NCBI RefSeq assembly: GCF_937888285.1
Contig: NZ_CALART010000109.1
Coordinates: 62,001 to 126,000 of the forward strand
Direction: 5' to 3'
Length of the DNA stretch: 64,000 nucleotides
Source: an uncultured Aquimonas sp.
GTDB taxonomy: Bacteria; Pseudomonadota; Gammaproteobacteria; Xanthomonadales; Xanthomonadaceae
Shown: positions 1 to 9,978 of the stretch, piece after piece
Numbering within the stretch: position 1 is the stretch's first letter
How the letters are laid out: each line of letters opens with the position of its first letter
Position numbers and translations under genes: made by a program
The notes under the pieces: generated by a model
Database searches by the model: none
Told to the model about the DNA's origin: nothing
The model's input: only the letters and a program-made list of their open reading frames with translations

Positions 1-506
1 ATGGTGAACATGCGCATCCAGCGCCCTAGAAGACGCAGGGTGTTGACCGCGTTGAAGGACTGCGAACCGCCCGAGACCTGCATCACCGCCAGCGTGCGGC
101 CCTGGGTGGGGCGCACCGCCCCCATCGACAGCGGCAGGTGGTCGATCTGATTCTTCATGACCGCGGTGATCGCTCCATGCCGCTCCGGGCTGCACCAGAC
201 CTGGCCCTCGGACCACAGCGACAGCTCGCGCAACTCGCGCACCGCAGGGTGGTCATCGCCGCGGATCTGGTCCGGCATTGGCAGGGTGGAGGGGTCGAAG
301 ATGCGCGCCTCGGCGCCGAAATGGCGCAGCAGGCGCGCGGCCTCCTCCACTGCCAGCCGCGAGAACGAGCGCTCGCGCAGGGAGCCGTACAAGAGCAGGA
401 TCCGCGGCGGTGAAGCATCCCCCAGCCCTTCGGCCGGGCGTGCCTGTGCGTAGCGCTCATCCAGCGCGGGCAGGTGGTCAGGGTCGGGCAATTCACGCAG
501 GGGCAT
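1..506 (-). CDS. arsH: ArsH-type NADPH-dependent FMN reductase, partial
   Basis: The gene runs off the left edge; about 168 N-terminal codons are visible. ArsH proteins are flavoprotein oxidoreductases of arsenic resistance operons that oxidise organoarsenicals or reduce metals and quinones. Family signatures seen in translation: the FMN-binding [10 protein letters not shown] stretch (family pattern GSxRxxSxS) about 40 residues in, then [16 protein letters not shown], and [16 protein letters not shown] close to the window edge. The ATG at 506 is preceded by AGGAA at a usable distance and overlaps the end of arsR by 14 bases, so the pair is probably one coupled transcript under ArsR control. 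The C-terminus is not visible. The identification rests on several strong motifs. Confidence 0.93.
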   Translation of the reverse strand, partial: MPLRELPDPDHLPALDERYAQARPAEGLGDASPPRILLLYGSLRERSFSRLAVEEAARLLRHFGAEARIFDPSTLPMPDQIRGDDHPAVRELRELSLWSEGQVWCSPERHGAITAVMKNQIDHLPLSMGAVRPTQGRTLAVMQVSGGSQSFNAVNTLRLLGRWMRMFT

Positions 507-876
507 GCAGAGGTTCCTGGGTTCGCAGTGGTACGGCCAAGGTGGCCGTGGTCGGGGGGTTGGACCGTCGATCAAGATCGCAGCCGCGCTCGGCTTCGAT
601 GCAGCACTCCGCGGCAATCGCCTCCAGCAGCTCGCCGAGCGCTCGCGGCTGGGCCCGGTAGCGCGGGCCATCCGGACTGGACACGCCGTCGATCAGACCT
701 GCGCGCAGCAGCGCCTTCAGATGGAAAGACAGCGCGGTTCCGCCGATGCCGAACTCGGCCATGAGCCAAGACGCCGATACACCTTCGCTACCCCGACGCA
801 ACAGGCGACGGAACAGCGCCAGACGCGTGGGCTGGGCGAGGGCTGCGAGGCGACGAAGCGCGAGGTCGGATTGCAT
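493..876 (-). CDS. arsR: ArsR-family metalloregulator
   Basis: Winged-helix repressor of 127 aa. It has the family N-terminus ([15 protein letters not shown]) and the recognition-helix region ([17 protein letters not shown]). It lacks the ELCVCDL-type Cys pair in the DNA-binding helix. Instead it has Cys91, Cys92 and Cys99 near the C-terminus, the arrangement known from Acidithiobacillus-type ArsR proteins, where three C-terminal cysteines bind As(III). It lies directly upstream of arsH and overlaps it. ATG at 876 is inside an imperfect inverted repeat (871-911) that is a likely autoregulatory operator. The As(III) role is inferred from family and neighbour; antimonite or another thiophilic ion is possible. 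Confidence 0.9.
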   Translation of the reverse strand: MQSDLALRRLAALAQPTRLALFRRLLRRGSEGVSASWLMAEFGIGGTALSFHLKALLRAGLIDGVSSPDGPRYRAQPRALGELLEAIAAECCIEAERGCDLDRRSNPPTTATLAVPLRTQEPLHAPA

Positions 877-911
877 TATTTGATATTTCCCGAATTCTCG
901 AATTGATGCAA
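871..911. promoter_or_regulatory. Imperfect inverted repeat at arsR start, candidate ArsR operator
   Basis: The ends read TTGCAT and ATGCAA, and the arms match at about 10 of 13 aligned positions around an AT-rich centre with a GAATTC palindrome. It spans the arsR start codon and the arsR-miaB intergenic gap, so ArsR binding here could block its own transcription. Function is inferred from position and symmetry. Confidence 0.45.
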
Positions 912-1048
912 GGCCCGCGGCGTGCGTGGCTCCAAGTCACTGCGCGGCCTACAATTGCCGGCTTCGCGCACGCCAACCTTGTCCCCGGCGCGCCCAACAC
1001 CGGCGCCGCGCACATGCGCGCATCGCCCCACTCGCAGGACCGACACCC

Positions 1049-2407
1049 ATGGCCGGCAAGCTCTTCGTCAAGACCCACGGCTGCCAGATGAACGAGTACG
1101 ACTCGGACAAGATGGCGGCCGTGCTGGCCGAATCGCACGGCCTCGAACTCACCGAGAACGAGGACGAGGCCGACGTCATCCTGGTCAACACCTGCTCGAT
1201 CCGCGAGAAGGCGCAGGAAAAGGTGTTCAGCCAGCTCGGCCGCTGGAAGCAGCTCAAGAAGAAGAACGACAAGGTCATCATCGGTGTCGGCGGCTGCGTC
1301 GCCAGCCAGGAGGGCGAAGCCATCCTGAAGCGCGCGCCCTACGTTGATCTGGTGTTCGGCCCGCAGACCCTGCACCGCCTGCCCGAGATGATCGAGGCCA
1401 AGCGCGAGTCCGGGCGTCCGCAGGTCGACATCAGCTTCCCGGAGATCGAGAAGTTCGACCGCCTGCCCGAGCCGCGCGCCGAAGGACCCACGGCCTTCGT
1501 CTCGATCATGGAAGGCTGCAGCAAGTACTGCACCTTCTGCGTGGTGCCCTACACCCGCGGGGAGGAAGTCAGCCGGCCCTTCGAGGACGTGCTGGTCGAG
1601 GTCGCCCAGCTGGCCGAGCAGGGTGTGAAGGAAGTGAACCTGCTGGGCCAGAACGTCAACGCCTACCGCGGCGCGCTGGACCGCAATGACGCTGACGCCG
1701 GCACCGCCGACCTCGCCGACCTGATCCGCGCGATCGCCGAGATCCCCGGTATCGGCCGCATCCGCTACACCACCTCGCACCCGGTCGAGTTCAGCAACAG
1801 TCTCATCGAAGCGCATCGCGACGTGCCGCAGCTGGCGTCCTTCGTGCACCTGCCGGTGCAAGCGGGCTCCGACCGCATCCTGGCGGCGATGAAGCGCGGC
1901 CACACCGCGCTGGAATACAAGGCCAAGATCCGCCGCCTGAAGGAAGCCAAGCCGGGCATCTCGATCAGCTCGGACTTCATCGTCGGCTTCCCAGGCGAAA
2001 GCGAGCGCGACTTCGAAGCCACGATGAAGCTGATCGAGGACATCGGCTTCGACCAGAGCTTCTCCTTCATCTACTCCTCGCGCCCCGGCACCCCGGCGGC
2101 CAACCTGCCGGACGAGACGCCGGCTGCGGAAAAGAGCGCGCGGCTGGCGAGGCTGCAGGCGGCGATCGACGCCAATGCGAAGAAGATCTCGCAGGCCATG
2201 GTCGGCACCGTGCAGCGCGTACTCGTCGAAGGCCCGAGCAAGAAGGACCCGAACGAGCTGACCGGCCGCACCGAGAACATGCGCTTCGTGAACTTCGCCG
2301 CCCCTGCCCGCCTTGTCGGCGAGTTTGCGGACGTGCTGATCACCGAGGCCATGAGCAACTCCCTGCGCGGCCGCGTACAGCTGCGCGACGACGCGGAGGC
2401 GGCGTGA
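1049..2407 (+). CDS. miaB: tRNA-2-methylthio-N6-dimethylallyladenosine synthase
   Basis: Radical-SAM methylthiotransferase that adds the 2-methylthio group to i6A37 of tRNAs. The 452 aa have the expected order: UPF0004 domain with Cys12, Cys49 and Cys83 for the auxiliary [4Fe-4S] cluster, the radical-SAM CxxxCxxC at Cys157/161/164 ([10 protein letters not shown]), then a C-terminal TRAM region. The reading frame extends 41 codons upstream, but that stretch is not like the family; the ATG at 1049 ([15 protein letters not shown]) fits the MiaB N-terminus. The stop overlaps the phoH GTG by 4 bases (GTGA), and miaB-phoH-ybeY is a common proteobacterial order. Confidence 0.97.
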   Translation: MAGKLFVKTHGCQMNEYDSDKMAAVLAESHGLELTENEDEADVILVNTCSIREKAQEKVFSQLGRWKQLKKKNDKVIIGVGGCVASQEGEAILKRAPYVDLVFGPQTLHRLPEMIEAKRESGRPQVDISFPEIEKFDRLPEPRAEGPTAFVSIMEGCSKYCTFCVVPYTRGEEVSRPFEDVLVEVAQLAEQGVKEVNLLGQNVNAYRGALDRNDADAGTADLADLIRAIAEIPGIGRIRYTTSHPVEFSNSLIEAHRDVPQLASFVHLPVQAGSDRILAAMKRGHTALEYKAKIRRLKEAKPGISISSDFIVGFPGESERDFEATMKLIEDIGFDQSFSFIYSSRPGTPAANLPDETPAAEKSARLARLQAAIDANAKKISQAMVGTVQRVLVEGPSKKDPNELTGRTENMRFVNFAAPARLVGEFADVLITEAMSNSLRGRVQLRDDAEAA

Positions 2408-3450
2408 GCCTCGGCGCGCTCGTCCAGCGCGACTTCGTGCTCGAACCCGACAGCCTGGAGCGCCTCGCCAACCTCTGCGGCCCTCTCGACGAGCATCTTC
2501 GGCTGATCGAGCTTCGGCTCGGCGTCGAGATCGCCAACCGCGGCAGTGTGTTCCGGGTGATCGGGGAAGAGCCGCTCGCCGAGAAGGCCGAGCGGGTGCT
2601 GCGCGATCTCTACGCCGACACCGGGCAGGAAGTGCTGAACGCGGGCGCGGTGCACCTGCGGCTGCAGGACGCGGGCGTCGACGCGCTGGTCGAACGCACG
2701 ATCGCCGACGCCGCGCGCGGCGCCCAGGAAGTCGCGATCAAGGTCAAGCGTGGCGTGGTCAAGGGCCGCGGCCCCAACCAGGCGCGCTACCTGCACGCCA
2801 TTGCCACCCACGACATCAACTTCGGCATCGGCCCCGCCGGCACCGGCAAGACCTTTCTCGCCGTGGCGATGGCCGTGGAAGCGCTCAACGAGAACCGCGT
2901 CCAGCGCCTGATGCTCGTGCGCCCTGCCGTCGAGGCCGGTGAAAAGCTCGGCTTCCTGCCGGGCGATCTGAGCCAGAAGGTCGATCCCTACCTGCGGCCG
3001 CTGTACGACGCGCTGTACGAAATGCTCGGCACCGAGCGCGTGGCCAAGCTGCTGGAGCGCAACGTGATCGAGATCGCGCCGCTGGCCTATATGCGCGGAC
3101 GCACGCTCAACGATGCCTTCGTGATTCTGGATGAAGCACAGAACACCACGGTCGAGCAGATGAAGATGTTCCTGACCCGCATCGGCTTCGGCGCCACCGC
3201 GGTGATCACCGGCGACTTGAGCCAGATCGATCTGCAGCGCGGCCAGAAGTCCGGCCTGCGCGATGCGCTGGAGGTGCTGAAGGACGTGCCGGGCATTTCG
3301 TTCACCTTCTTCACCGCCGCCGACGTGGTGCGGCATCCGCTGGTGGCGCGCATCGTCCGTGCCTACGACCGCCGCGACGAGGTGCGCGAGCTGGCCAAGC
3401 GCGAGGCGCAGGCCGCCACCGAGAGCTCGACGCCGAAGGCCCAGGGATGA
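2404..3450 (+). CDS. phoH: PhoH-like ATPase (YbeZ)
   Basis: Cytoplasmic P-loop NTPase of 348 aa, close to the E. coli YbeZ length. Walker A is GPAGTGKT at residues 143-150 and Walker B is VILDEAQ from residue 240. The GTG start lies in the 4-base GTGA overlap with the miaB stop. It is followed by ybeY with an ATGA overlap, so the three genes are probably translationally coupled. YbeZ proteins interact with YbeY and are linked to ribosomal RNA processing; that role is known for the family, not shown here. Confidence 0.95.
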   Translation: MSLGALVQRDFVLEPDSLERLANLCGPLDEHLRLIELRLGVEIANRGSVFRVIGEEPLAEKAERVLRDLYADTGQEVLNAGAVHLRLQDAGVDALVERTIADAARGAQEVAIKVKRGVVKGRGPNQARYLHAIATHDINFGIGPAGTGKTFLAVAMAVEALNENRVQRLMLVRPAVEAGEKLGFLPGDLSQKVDPYLRPLYDALYEMLGTERVAKLLERNVIEIAPLAYMRGRTLNDAFVILDEAQNTTVEQMKMFLTRIGFGATAVITGDLSQIDLQRGQKSGLRDALEVLKDVPGISFTFFTAADVVRHPLVARIVRAYDRRDEVRELAKREAQAATESSTPKAQG

Positions 3451-3893
3451 GCAGGATCGACATCAGCTACGGACTGTCGCGCGCCGGCCTGCCGGCCGCG
3501 GCGACCCTGCGTGCCTACGCGGAAGCCGCCCTGGCTGGCCGCCGCGAGGACGGCGAGCTGTCGGTGCGCATCGTCGACGCCGACGAGGGCCGCGCGCTCA
3601 ATCGCGACTACCGCGACAAGGACTACGCCACCAATGTGCTGAGCTTCCCGGCCGAACTGCCGCCGGGCGTGCCGCTGCCGATCCTCGGCGATCTGGTGCT
3701 GTGCGCTCCCGTCGTCGCCCGCGAAGCCGAGGAACAAGGCAAGCCGCTCAAGCATCACTACGCGCACATGCTGGTGCACGGCGTGCTGCACCTGCTCGGG
3801 CACGACCACATGGACGAGGCCGAAGCCGAGGCCATGGAAACAATCGAGCGCGAGGTGCTGGCCGGGCTGGGCATTCCGGACCCCTACGCCTGA
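3447..3893 (+). CDS. ybeY: Endoribonuclease YbeY (rRNA maturation factor)
   Basis: Zinc-dependent single-strand endoribonuclease of 148 aa involved in 16S rRNA 3' maturation and ribosome quality control. The diagnostic three-histidine motif is intact: His111, His115 and His121 in [11 protein letters not shown]. Start ATG overlaps the phoH stop (ATGA). The usual downstream partners corC and lnt are not next; instead a 267-bp gap leads to the dTDP-sugar genes. Confidence 0.96.
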   Translation: MSRIDISYGLSRAGLPAAATLRAYAEAALAGRREDGELSVRIVDADEGRALNRDYRDKDYATNVLSFPAELPPGVPLPILGDLVLCAPVVAREAEEQGKPLKHHYAHMLVHGVLHLLGHDHMDEAEAEAMETIEREVLAGLGIPDPYA

Positions 3894-4063
3894 GCGCTGC
3901 ACGGACTGATCAAGGCGAGGCTGAAGAATCCAGCGTTGTCGCGCGCCAGTGAGGGCGCGCCCGCGGACCGAGCGCGCAAGCGCTTGATCCAGCGCAACCG
4001 AGAGAAGCGAAGGCGTCGCCGCGGAGCGGCCGAACGAGCCCGGACCTTCGCCGGACTCGCGAT

Positions 4064-4096
4064 CACTGATCCAGGCCAGGATGGACTTGATCAGTG
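4064..4096. repeat. Imperfect hairpin between ybeY and rfbB
   Basis: CACTGATC at the left pairs with GATCAGTG at the right. 11 of 14 arm positions match around a 5-base loop AGGAT. A partial copy of the right arm occurs near 3904. There is no T-run, so it is not a typical intrinsic terminator; it could be a protein-binding site or weak terminator ahead of the sugar operon. Confidence 0.3.
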
Positions 4097-4160
4097 TTGC
4101 CTTAAACTTCCGCACCGTTCCGCGGTCTGGAGCCATTCTTCCCATGGACCTGTCTTTCGC

Positions 4161-5222
4161 ATGAGCACACTTCTGGTCACCGGCGGCGCCGGCTTCATCG
4201 GCGGCAACTTCGTCCTGCAGCAGGTGGCCGCGGGCCATCGCGTGGTCAACCTTGATGCCCTGACCTACGCCGGCAACCGCGACACGCTGGCCAGCCTCGA
4301 CGGCAACGCCAACCACGTGTTCGTGCAGGGCGACATCGCCGACCGAGCGCTGGTGCAGAAGCTCCTCGCCGAGCACCGCCCCGATGCGATCGTGAACTTC
4401 GCTGCCGAAAGCCACGTCGATCGCAGCATCGACGGCCCCGGCGCCTTCGTGCAGACCAATATCGTCGGCACCTTCCAGCTGCTCGAAGCCGCCCGCGGCT
4501 GGTATGCGGAGCTGGACGAGACCGCACGCGGCCGCTTCCGCTTCCTTCATGTCTCGACCGACGAGGTCTACGGCTCGCTGGGCGAGACCGGCAAGTTCAC
4601 CGAGACCACGCCCTACCAGCCCAACTCGCCCTATTCGGCCTCGAAGGCGGCCTCGGACCACCTGGTGCGCGCCTATCACCACACCTACGGGCTGCCGGTG
4701 CTGACCACCAACTGCAGCAACAACTACGGCCCCTTCCAGTTCCCGGAGAAGCTCATCCCGCTGATCATCCAGCGCGCGGTGGCCGGCGAGGACCTGCCGG
4801 TCTACGGTGACGGCCGCAACGTGCGCGACTGGCTCTATGTCGGCGACCACTGCCGCGCGATCGCGCGCGTGCTCGAAGCCGGCCGCGTCGGCGAGGTCTA
4901 CAACGTCGGCGGCGATGCCGAGCGCCAGAACATCGAGGTCGTGCACACCATCTGCCGCCTGCTGGACGCGCGTCGCCCGCGCGCCGACGGACAGCCGCGC
5001 GAATCGCAGATCCGCTTCGTCAAAGACCGCCCCGGCCACGACCGTCGCTACGCCATCGACGCCAGCAAGCTGAAGTCCGAGCTCGGCTGGGCGCCCTCGC
5101 GCAGCTTCGAGCAGGGCATCGAGGAAACCGTCGACTGGTACCTGCAGCACCAGGACTGGGTGCAGCGCGTGCTCGACGGCAGCTATCGGCTTGAGCGCAT
5201 CGGAACCGGCAAAGAAGCCTGA
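4161..5222 (+). CDS. rfbB: dTDP-glucose 4,6-dehydratase
   Basis: Converts dTDP-glucose to dTDP-4-keto-6-deoxyglucose, the committed step to dTDP-rhamnose and other 6-deoxysugars. The 353 aa carry the NAD-binding GGAGFIG near the N-terminus, STDEVYG, the catalytic Tyr158-xxx-Lys162 (YSASK), and the RmlB-typical NNYGPFQFPEKLIPL. The frame is open upstream, but the ATG at 4161 places the Rossmann glycine motif at residue 8, as in the family. rfbA follows after 12 bases, so rfbB-rfbA-rfbC form one operon. Confidence 0.97.
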   Translation: MSTLLVTGGAGFIGGNFVLQQVAAGHRVVNLDALTYAGNRDTLASLDGNANHVFVQGDIADRALVQKLLAEHRPDAIVNFAAESHVDRSIDGPGAFVQTNIVGTFQLLEAARGWYAELDETARGRFRFLHVSTDEVYGSLGETGKFTETTPYQPNSPYSASKAASDHLVRAYHHTYGLPVLTTNCSNNYGPFQFPEKLIPLIIQRAVAGEDLPVYGDGRNVRDWLYVGDHCRAIARVLEAGRVGEVYNVGGDAERQNIEVVHTICRLLDARRPRADGQPRESQIRFVKDRPGHDRRYAIDASKLKSELGWAPSRSFEQGIEETVDWYLQHQDWVQRVLDGSYRLERIGTGKEA

Positions 5223-5234
5223 GGAAACCCGACC

Positions 5235-6113
5235 ATGAAAGGCATCATCCTCGCCGGCGGCTCCGGCACCCGGCTGTATCCGATCACCCAGGCGATCAGC
5301 AAGCAACTGCTGCCGGTGTACGACAAGCCGATGATCTACTACCCGCTCAGCACCCTGATGCTGGCGGGTATCCGCGAAGTGCTGGTGATCAACACCCCGC
5401 ATGAGCAGGCCCTGTTCAAGCAGCTGCTGGGCGACGGCAGCCAGTGGGGCATGCGCATCGACTACGCCGTGCAGCCCAGCCCCGACGGCCTGGCGCAGGC
5501 CTATCTGATCGGCCGCGAGTTCGTCGCCGGCCAGCCCAGCTGTCTGGTTCTGGGCGACAACATCTTCTACGGCCACGGCTTCTCGGAGCAGCTACGCCGC
5601 GCCTCGACCCTGCAGAACGGCGCGGTGGTGTTCGGCTACTGGGTGCGCGATCCCGAGCGCTACGGCGTCGCCGAGTTCGATGCCAGCGGCACCGTCATTG
5701 GCCTGGAGGAAAAGCCGAAGACGCCGAAGTCGAACTACGCCGTCACCGGCCTGTACTTCTACGATGGCCGCGCGCCCGAGTTCGCCGCCGAGCTGAAACC
5801 TTCTCCGCGCGGCGAGCTCGAGATCACCGACCTCAACCGGCGCTACCTCGAAGACGGCAGCCTGAAGCTCGAGAAGCTCGGCCGCGGCTATGCCTGGCTG
5901 GACACCGGCACGCATGAATCCCTGCTGCAGGCCGGCACCTTCGTCGAGACCATCGAAGCGCGGCAGGGTCTCAAGATCTGCTGCCCGGAAGAAATCGCCT
6001 ACATGAACGGCTGGATCGATGCTGCCCAGCTCGAGGCCCTGGCGCAGCCGCTGCTGAAGAATGGCTACGGCCAGTACCTGATGAGCCTGCTCAAGCTGGG
6101 GCTGGCCAAGTGA
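5235..6113 (+). CDS. rfbA: Glucose-1-phosphate thymidylyltransferase
   Basis: Makes dTDP-glucose from glucose-1-phosphate and dTTP. The 292 aa have the nucleotidyltransferase signature [11 protein letters not shown] at the N-terminus, the metal-binding LGDNIFYG, and [26 protein letters not shown] lies upstream at good spacing. Its stop overlaps the rfbC GTG by 4 bases. Confidence 0.97.
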   Translation: MKGIILAGGSGTRLYPITQAISKQLLPVYDKPMIYYPLSTLMLAGIREVLVINTPHEQALFKQLLGDGSQWGMRIDYAVQPSPDGLAQAYLIGREFVAGQPSCLVLGDNIFYGHGFSEQLRRASTLQNGAVVFGYWVRDPERYGVAEFDASGTVIGLEEKPKTPKSNYAVTGLYFYDGRAPEFAAELKPSPRGELEITDLNRRYLEDGSLKLEKLGRGYAWLDTGTHESLLQAGTFVETIEARQGLKICCPEEIAYMNGWIDAAQLEALAQPLLKNGYGQYLMSLLKLGLAK

Positions 6114-6661
6114 AAGTCATCGAGACCGATCTGCCCGGCTGCCTGGTGATCGAGCCGCGCGTGTTCGGCGACGCCCGCGGCTTCTTCTTCGAGCAGTGGA
6201 ACCGTGAGCGCTATGCGCAGCACGGCATCTTCATGGACGCGGTGCAGGCCAATGTTTCGCGCTCCGCGCGCGGCGTGCTGCGCGGCCTGCACTACCAGCT
6301 GCCCAACCCGCAGGGCAAGCTGGTCTCGGTGCTCGAGGGCGAGGTCTTTGATGTCGCCGTCGACATCCGCCGCGGCTCGCCAACCTTCGGCAAGTGGGCG
6401 GCGGTCGTGCTCAGCGCCGACAACCAGCGCCAGTTCTGGATTCCGCCCGGCTTCGCCCACGGCTTCGCGGTGACCTCCGAGCACGCCCTGTTCCACTACT
6501 TCTGCAGCGCGCCCTACGACGCTGCGGCCGACAAGGGCATCCGCTGGGATGACCCTGCAGTGGCGATCGACTGGCCGGTGGCGGCCCCCGAGCTGTCGGC
6601 CAAGGACCGCGCAGCTCCGCTGCTGGGCGAGGTCGCCCAAGAGCGCCTGCCGGTCTACTGA
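6110..6661 (+). CDS. rfbC: dTDP-4-dehydrorhamnose 3,5-epimerase
   Basis: Cupin-fold epimerase of 183 aa acting on dTDP-4-keto-6-deoxyglucose. Catalytic His61 lies in [20 protein letters not shown] is also typical of RmlC. GTG start in a GTGA overlap with rfbA. The next enzyme, RfbD reductase, is not adjacent: a 264-bp gap with no recognised signal leads to manC. A different end product or a distant rfbD is possible. Confidence 0.96.
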   Translation: MKVIETDLPGCLVIEPRVFGDARGFFFEQWNRERYAQHGIFMDAVQANVSRSARGVLRGLHYQLPNPQGKLVSVLEGEVFDVAVDIRRGSPTFGKWAAVVLSADNQRQFWIPPGFAHGFAVTSEHALFHYFCSAPYDAAADKGIRWDDPAVAIDWPVAAPELSAKDRAAPLLGEVAQERLPVY

Positions 6662-6925
6662 GAGCACGTGGAAAAACCATCCGGCTTCTGCAGCCACCTC
6701 CGGCCGCCTTCGCTAAGACGTCTGAGCCTACTCACACGCTCTGAGCAGAGACTCACGGTTCGGCGCAGGCTCGGCCCGGAAGCTTCTGCGACGTGCGCGC
6801 TGCGCGGCGACAATGACCTTGCCCCCGTTCACGCAGCGACCGCTTGCATCGCTCTGGATCCCATGGCAACGGCCTCGCGACTGCCGCCTGCGCTACCCTT
6901 CCCGCCTCTCTGACCGATCTCGCCC

Positions 6926-8338
6926 ATGGCCATGCAGGACATCCTTCCCGTCATCCTCTCCGGGGGCTCCGGCACCCGTCTGTGGCCGCTCTCGCGCGAG
7001 TCCTATCCCAAGCAGTTCCTGCCGCTCACGGGCGAGGACAGCTTGCTGCAGGCGACCTGGAAGCGTGTGGCCACGCTCACCACCTGCCGCCCCATCGTGG
7101 TGGGCAACGTCGACCACCGCTTCATGATCGCCGAGCAGCTGCGCGAGGCCGGGGTGACGCCAGCGTCGATCCTGCTCGAACCAGTGGGCCGCAACACTGC
7201 TCCCGCCATTGCGGTTGCGGCTCTGGAAGCCACCCGCAGCGGTGAGGATGCGCTGCTGCTGGTGCTGCCTTCGGATCATCTGATCCAGCAGGTCGAGGCC
7301 TTCCACGCGGCGGTGCATGCAGCCACGGCGGCGGCCGCAGCCGGCCAGCTGGTGACCTTCGGTGTGGTGCCGACCTCGCCCGAGACCGGCTACGGCTACA
7401 TCAAGGCGACCGAGGGCAGCGGTGCGCGCGCGGTCGAACGCTTTGTGGAGAAGCCCGATCTCGCCACTGCGCAGGACTACGTCGCCTCCGGCCAGTACTA
7501 CTGGAACAGCGGCATGTTCCTGATCCGCGCCAGTCGCTACCTGGAAGAACTCGAACGTCTCGCGCCGGACATGCTGGCCGCCTGCCGGGATGCGCTGACG
7601 AAAGCGCGCCGGGATGAGGACTTCGTACGCCTGGATACCGAAGCGTTCGCAGGCTGCCCCGCGGACTCCATCGATTACGCGGTGATGGAGCACACCCCGC
7701 ATGCCGCCGTCGTGCCTCTGGACGCGGGCTGGAGTGATGTCGGTTCGTGGGGCGCCCTGTGGGAAGTCAGCCCAAAGGACGACCAGGGCAATGCGCATCG
7801 CGGCGACGTCATCGCCATCGACTGCCGCAACACCTATGCCCACGGCCAGCGCCTGATCACGCTGATTGGCCTCGAAGACGTGGTGGTCGTGGAAACCGAT
7901 GACGCCCTCCTTGTCGGCCGCCGCGACCAGCTGCAGAAGGTCAAGGATCTGGTCGGGACGCTGAAGTCCGACGGCCGCAGCCACGCGGTCTGGCATCGCA
8001 AGGTCTATCGCCCCTGGGGCGCCTACGACAGCATCGACTCGGGCGAGCGTTTCCAGGTCAAGCGCATCACCGTCAAGCCGGGCGGCAGTCTCAGCCTGCA
8101 GATGCACCACCACCGCGCCGAGCACTGGATCGTGGTCAGCGGCACGGCCCGCGTGACGCGCGGCGAGGAGGTGCTGCTGCTCACCGAGAACCAGAGCACC
8201 TACATCCCGCTCGGCGTAATGCATCGACTGGAGAACCCCGGCAAGCTGCCGCTGGAGATGATCGAAGTGCAGTCAGGCAGCTATCTGGGCGAGGACGACA
8301 TCGTCCGCTTCGAGGACGTCTACGGCCGCATGGCGTGA
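6926..8338 (+). CDS. manC: Mannose-1-phosphate guanylyltransferase / mannose-6-phosphate isomerase
   Basis: Bifunctional type II enzyme (XanB/AlgA-like) supplying GDP-mannose for polysaccharides. The 470 aa have an N-terminal guanylyltransferase domain with LSGGSGTRLWPLSRE and FVEKPD, and a C-terminal cupin isomerase domain with the metal-site region QMHHHRAEHW and the family ending around DIVRFEDVYGR. ATG at 6926 is followed by another in-frame ATG two codons on; either could be used. An intrinsic terminator follows at 8395-8425, so it ends the sugar-nucleotide group. Confidence 0.96.
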   Translation: MAMQDILPVILSGGSGTRLWPLSRESYPKQFLPLTGEDSLLQATWKRVATLTTCRPIVVGNVDHRFMIAEQLREAGVTPASILLEPVGRNTAPAIAVAALEATRSGEDALLLVLPSDHLIQQVEAFHAAVHAATAAAAAGQLVTFGVVPTSPETGYGYIKATEGSGARAVERFVEKPDLATAQDYVASGQYYWNSGMFLIRASRYLEELERLAPDMLAACRDALTKARRDEDFVRLDTEAFAGCPADSIDYAVMEHTPHAAVVPLDAGWSDVGSWGALWEVSPKDDQGNAHRGDVIAIDCRNTYAHGQRLITLIGLEDVVVVETDDALLVGRRDQLQKVKDLVGTLKSDGRSHAVWHRKVYRPWGAYDSIDSGERFQVKRITVKPGGSLSLQMHHHRAEHWIVVSGTARVTRGEEVLLLTENQSTYIPLGVMHRLENPGKLPLEMIEVQSGSYLGEDDIVRFEDVYGRMA

Positions 8339-8394
8339 GCCGAGCGCTGCGACGCCAACAACCGGAGTCAAGTGGCGAGCACCACAACAAGATA

Positions 8395-8425
8395 CGCCCC
8401 GGCCAAGACCGGGGCGTTTGCTTTT
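8395..8425 (+). terminator. Intrinsic terminator after manC
   Basis: Perfect 8-bp stem CGCCCCGG / CCGGGGCG with a 6-base loop, followed by TTTGCTTTT on the plus strand, 56 bases after the manC stop. pntB converges from the other side. Confidence 0.85.
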
Positions 8426-8486
8426 GAGGCAGTTCTCAAGTCATCAGTTTCCGCGGCCGCCGCAGCAAGAGCGCAGACCCGCCCGC

Positions 8487-8514
8487 GAATCCCTAATCCC
8501 CAATCCCGAATCCC
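8487..8514. repeat. 7-bp tandem repeat NAATCCC, 4 units
   Basis: Four 7-base units (GAATCCC, TAATCCC, CAATCCC, GAATCCC) six bases beyond the pntB stop. On the pntB coding strand it reads as GGGATTN repeats. The same family recurs at 17943, 20287, 23710, 38852 and 39274. Confidence 0.85.
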
Positions 8515-8520
8515 GGCCTC

Positions 8521-9975
8521 TCAGTGCCCGCCGTCGAGCGCCTTCAGCTCGGCGACCAGCTGATTGACCATGCTGGCGCCGTCGCCGAACAGCATGCGGG
8601 TGTTGTCGGCGTAGAACAGGGCGTTCTCGATGCCAGCGAAGCCGGTGCCGCGGCCGCGCTTGATGACGATGGTGTTCTTCGAGTTCACCACGTCGAGGAT
8701 GGGCATGCCGTAGATCGGGCTGGCCGGGTCGGTCTTGGCCACCGGGTTGACCACGTCATTGGCGCCGATCACCAGCGAGACGTCGGTGATCGCGAACTCC
8801 GGGTTGATGTCGTCCATGTCGGCGATCAGGTCGTAGGGCACGCCGGCCTCGGCGAGCAGCACATTCATGTGGCCCGGCATGCGGCCGGCGACCGGATGGA
8901 TCGCGAACTTGACCTTGACGTCGCGCTTCATCAGCTGCTGGGTCAGCTCCCACACCTTGTGCTGGGCCTGGGCAACCGCGAGGCCGTAACCCGGCACGAT
9001 CACCACCCGCTCGGCGTAGGCCATCATCGCGGCGACGTCGGACGCCTCGATGGGCTTCTGGCTGCCGGTGATCGCCTGTGCTTCGCCCGAGCTGCCGCCA
9101 AAGTTCGAGAACAGCACGTTGCTGATCGGCCGGTTCATGGCCTTGGCCATCAGCTGGGTCAGCAGCATGCCAGCCGCACCAACCACGGTGCCCGCGATGA
9201 TCAGCGACTCGCTCTGCAGCACATAGCCCTTGAAGGCCACGGCAAGGCCGGTGAACGCGTTGTACAGCGAGATCACGACGGGCATGTCGGCGCCGCCGAT
9301 CGGCAGGGTCATCAGCACGCCGAAGATGAGCGTGAGCACGAAGAAGGCGATGATCACCCGCACGTCGAGCTCGAACACCAGCCAGGCGCCGAGGCCCAGG
9401 CAGGCGACGAACACCAGCAGGTTGACCATCTGCTGGCCGCTGAAGCTGAAGCGCTTGTCGAGGCGCCCGTCGAGCTTGGCCCAGGCGATGACCGAGCCCG
9501 AGAACGAGACCGCGCCGATCAGCGAGCCGAGCACGGCGAGCACGAGTTTGGTGGTGTCCATGCAGGCATGCGCGGCCATGTCGACCGGCGTGCAGGCGCC
9601 GGTGTGCGCGGCCGAGTTGATCAGCGCATAGGCGCCGATCGCCGCCGCCGAGCCGCCGCCCATGCCGTTGAAGATGGCGACCATCTGCGGCATGTCGGTG
9701 ATCGGTACACGCTTGCCCCAGACCCAGAACACGAAGGACAGCACGATCGCCACGACCATCAGGCCGAGATTGAGCGGATCGATGCCGTGCGTGCCCCAGG
9801 TGCTGGGCGCGAAGAAGGTGACCACGGTGGCAATGACCATGCCGACGCCGGCCCACTTGATGCCGCGCTTGGCGGTCACCGGCGAGCCCATCTGCATCAG
9901 GCCGATGATGAAGAGCAGGGCCGCGGCGAAGTAGCTGGACTTGGCCAGCAGGTCGAGCAGTTCGGGAAGGCTCAT
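8521..9975 (-). CDS. pntB: NAD(P) transhydrogenase subunit beta
   Basis: Inner-membrane and NADP(H)-binding subunit of the proton-translocating transhydrogenase that makes NADPH from NADH at the cost of proton motive force. The 484 aa show several N-terminal membrane helices followed by the dIII domain with VVIVPGYGLAVAQAQH, GRMPGHMNVLLAEAGVPYD and a C-terminal VVNSKNTIVIKRG region. It is the last gene of the pntA1-pntA2-pntB operon, 3 bases after pntA2. Confidence 0.97.
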   Translation of the reverse strand: MSLPELLDLLAKSSYFAAALLFIIGLMQMGSPVTAKRGIKWAGVGMVIATVVTFFAPSTWGTHGIDPLNLGLMVVAIVLSFVFWVWGKRVPITDMPQMVAIFNGMGGGSAAAIGAYALINSAAHTGACTPVDMAAHACMDTTKLVLAVLGSLIGAVSFSGSVIAWAKLDGRLDKRFSFSGQQMVNLLVFVACLGLGAWLVFELDVRVIIAFFVLTLIFGVLMTLPIGGADMPVVISLYNAFTGLAVAFKGYVLQSESLIIAGTVVGAAGMLLTQLMAKAMNRPISNVLFSNFGGSSGEAQAITGSQKPIEASDVAAMMAYAERVVIVPGYGLAVAQAQHKVWELTQQLMKRDVKVKFAIHPVAGRMPGHMNVLLAEAGVPYDLIADMDDINPEFAITDVSLVIGANDVVNPVAKTDPASPIYGMPILDVVNSKNTIVIKRGRGTGFAGIENALFYADNTRMLFGDGASMVNQLVAELKALDGGH

Positions 9976-9978
9976 CGA

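Noticed and set aside
926..1048. N-terminal extension of MiaB
   Set aside because: The 41 upstream codons have no family similarity and include the arsR-miaB promoter region; the ATG at 1049 begins the conserved domain.
3363..5576. A 737-codon frame opposite ybeY, rfbB and rfbA
   Set aside because: It crosses several real genes and intergenic DNA on the opposite strand; composition is that of antisense high-GC sequence.
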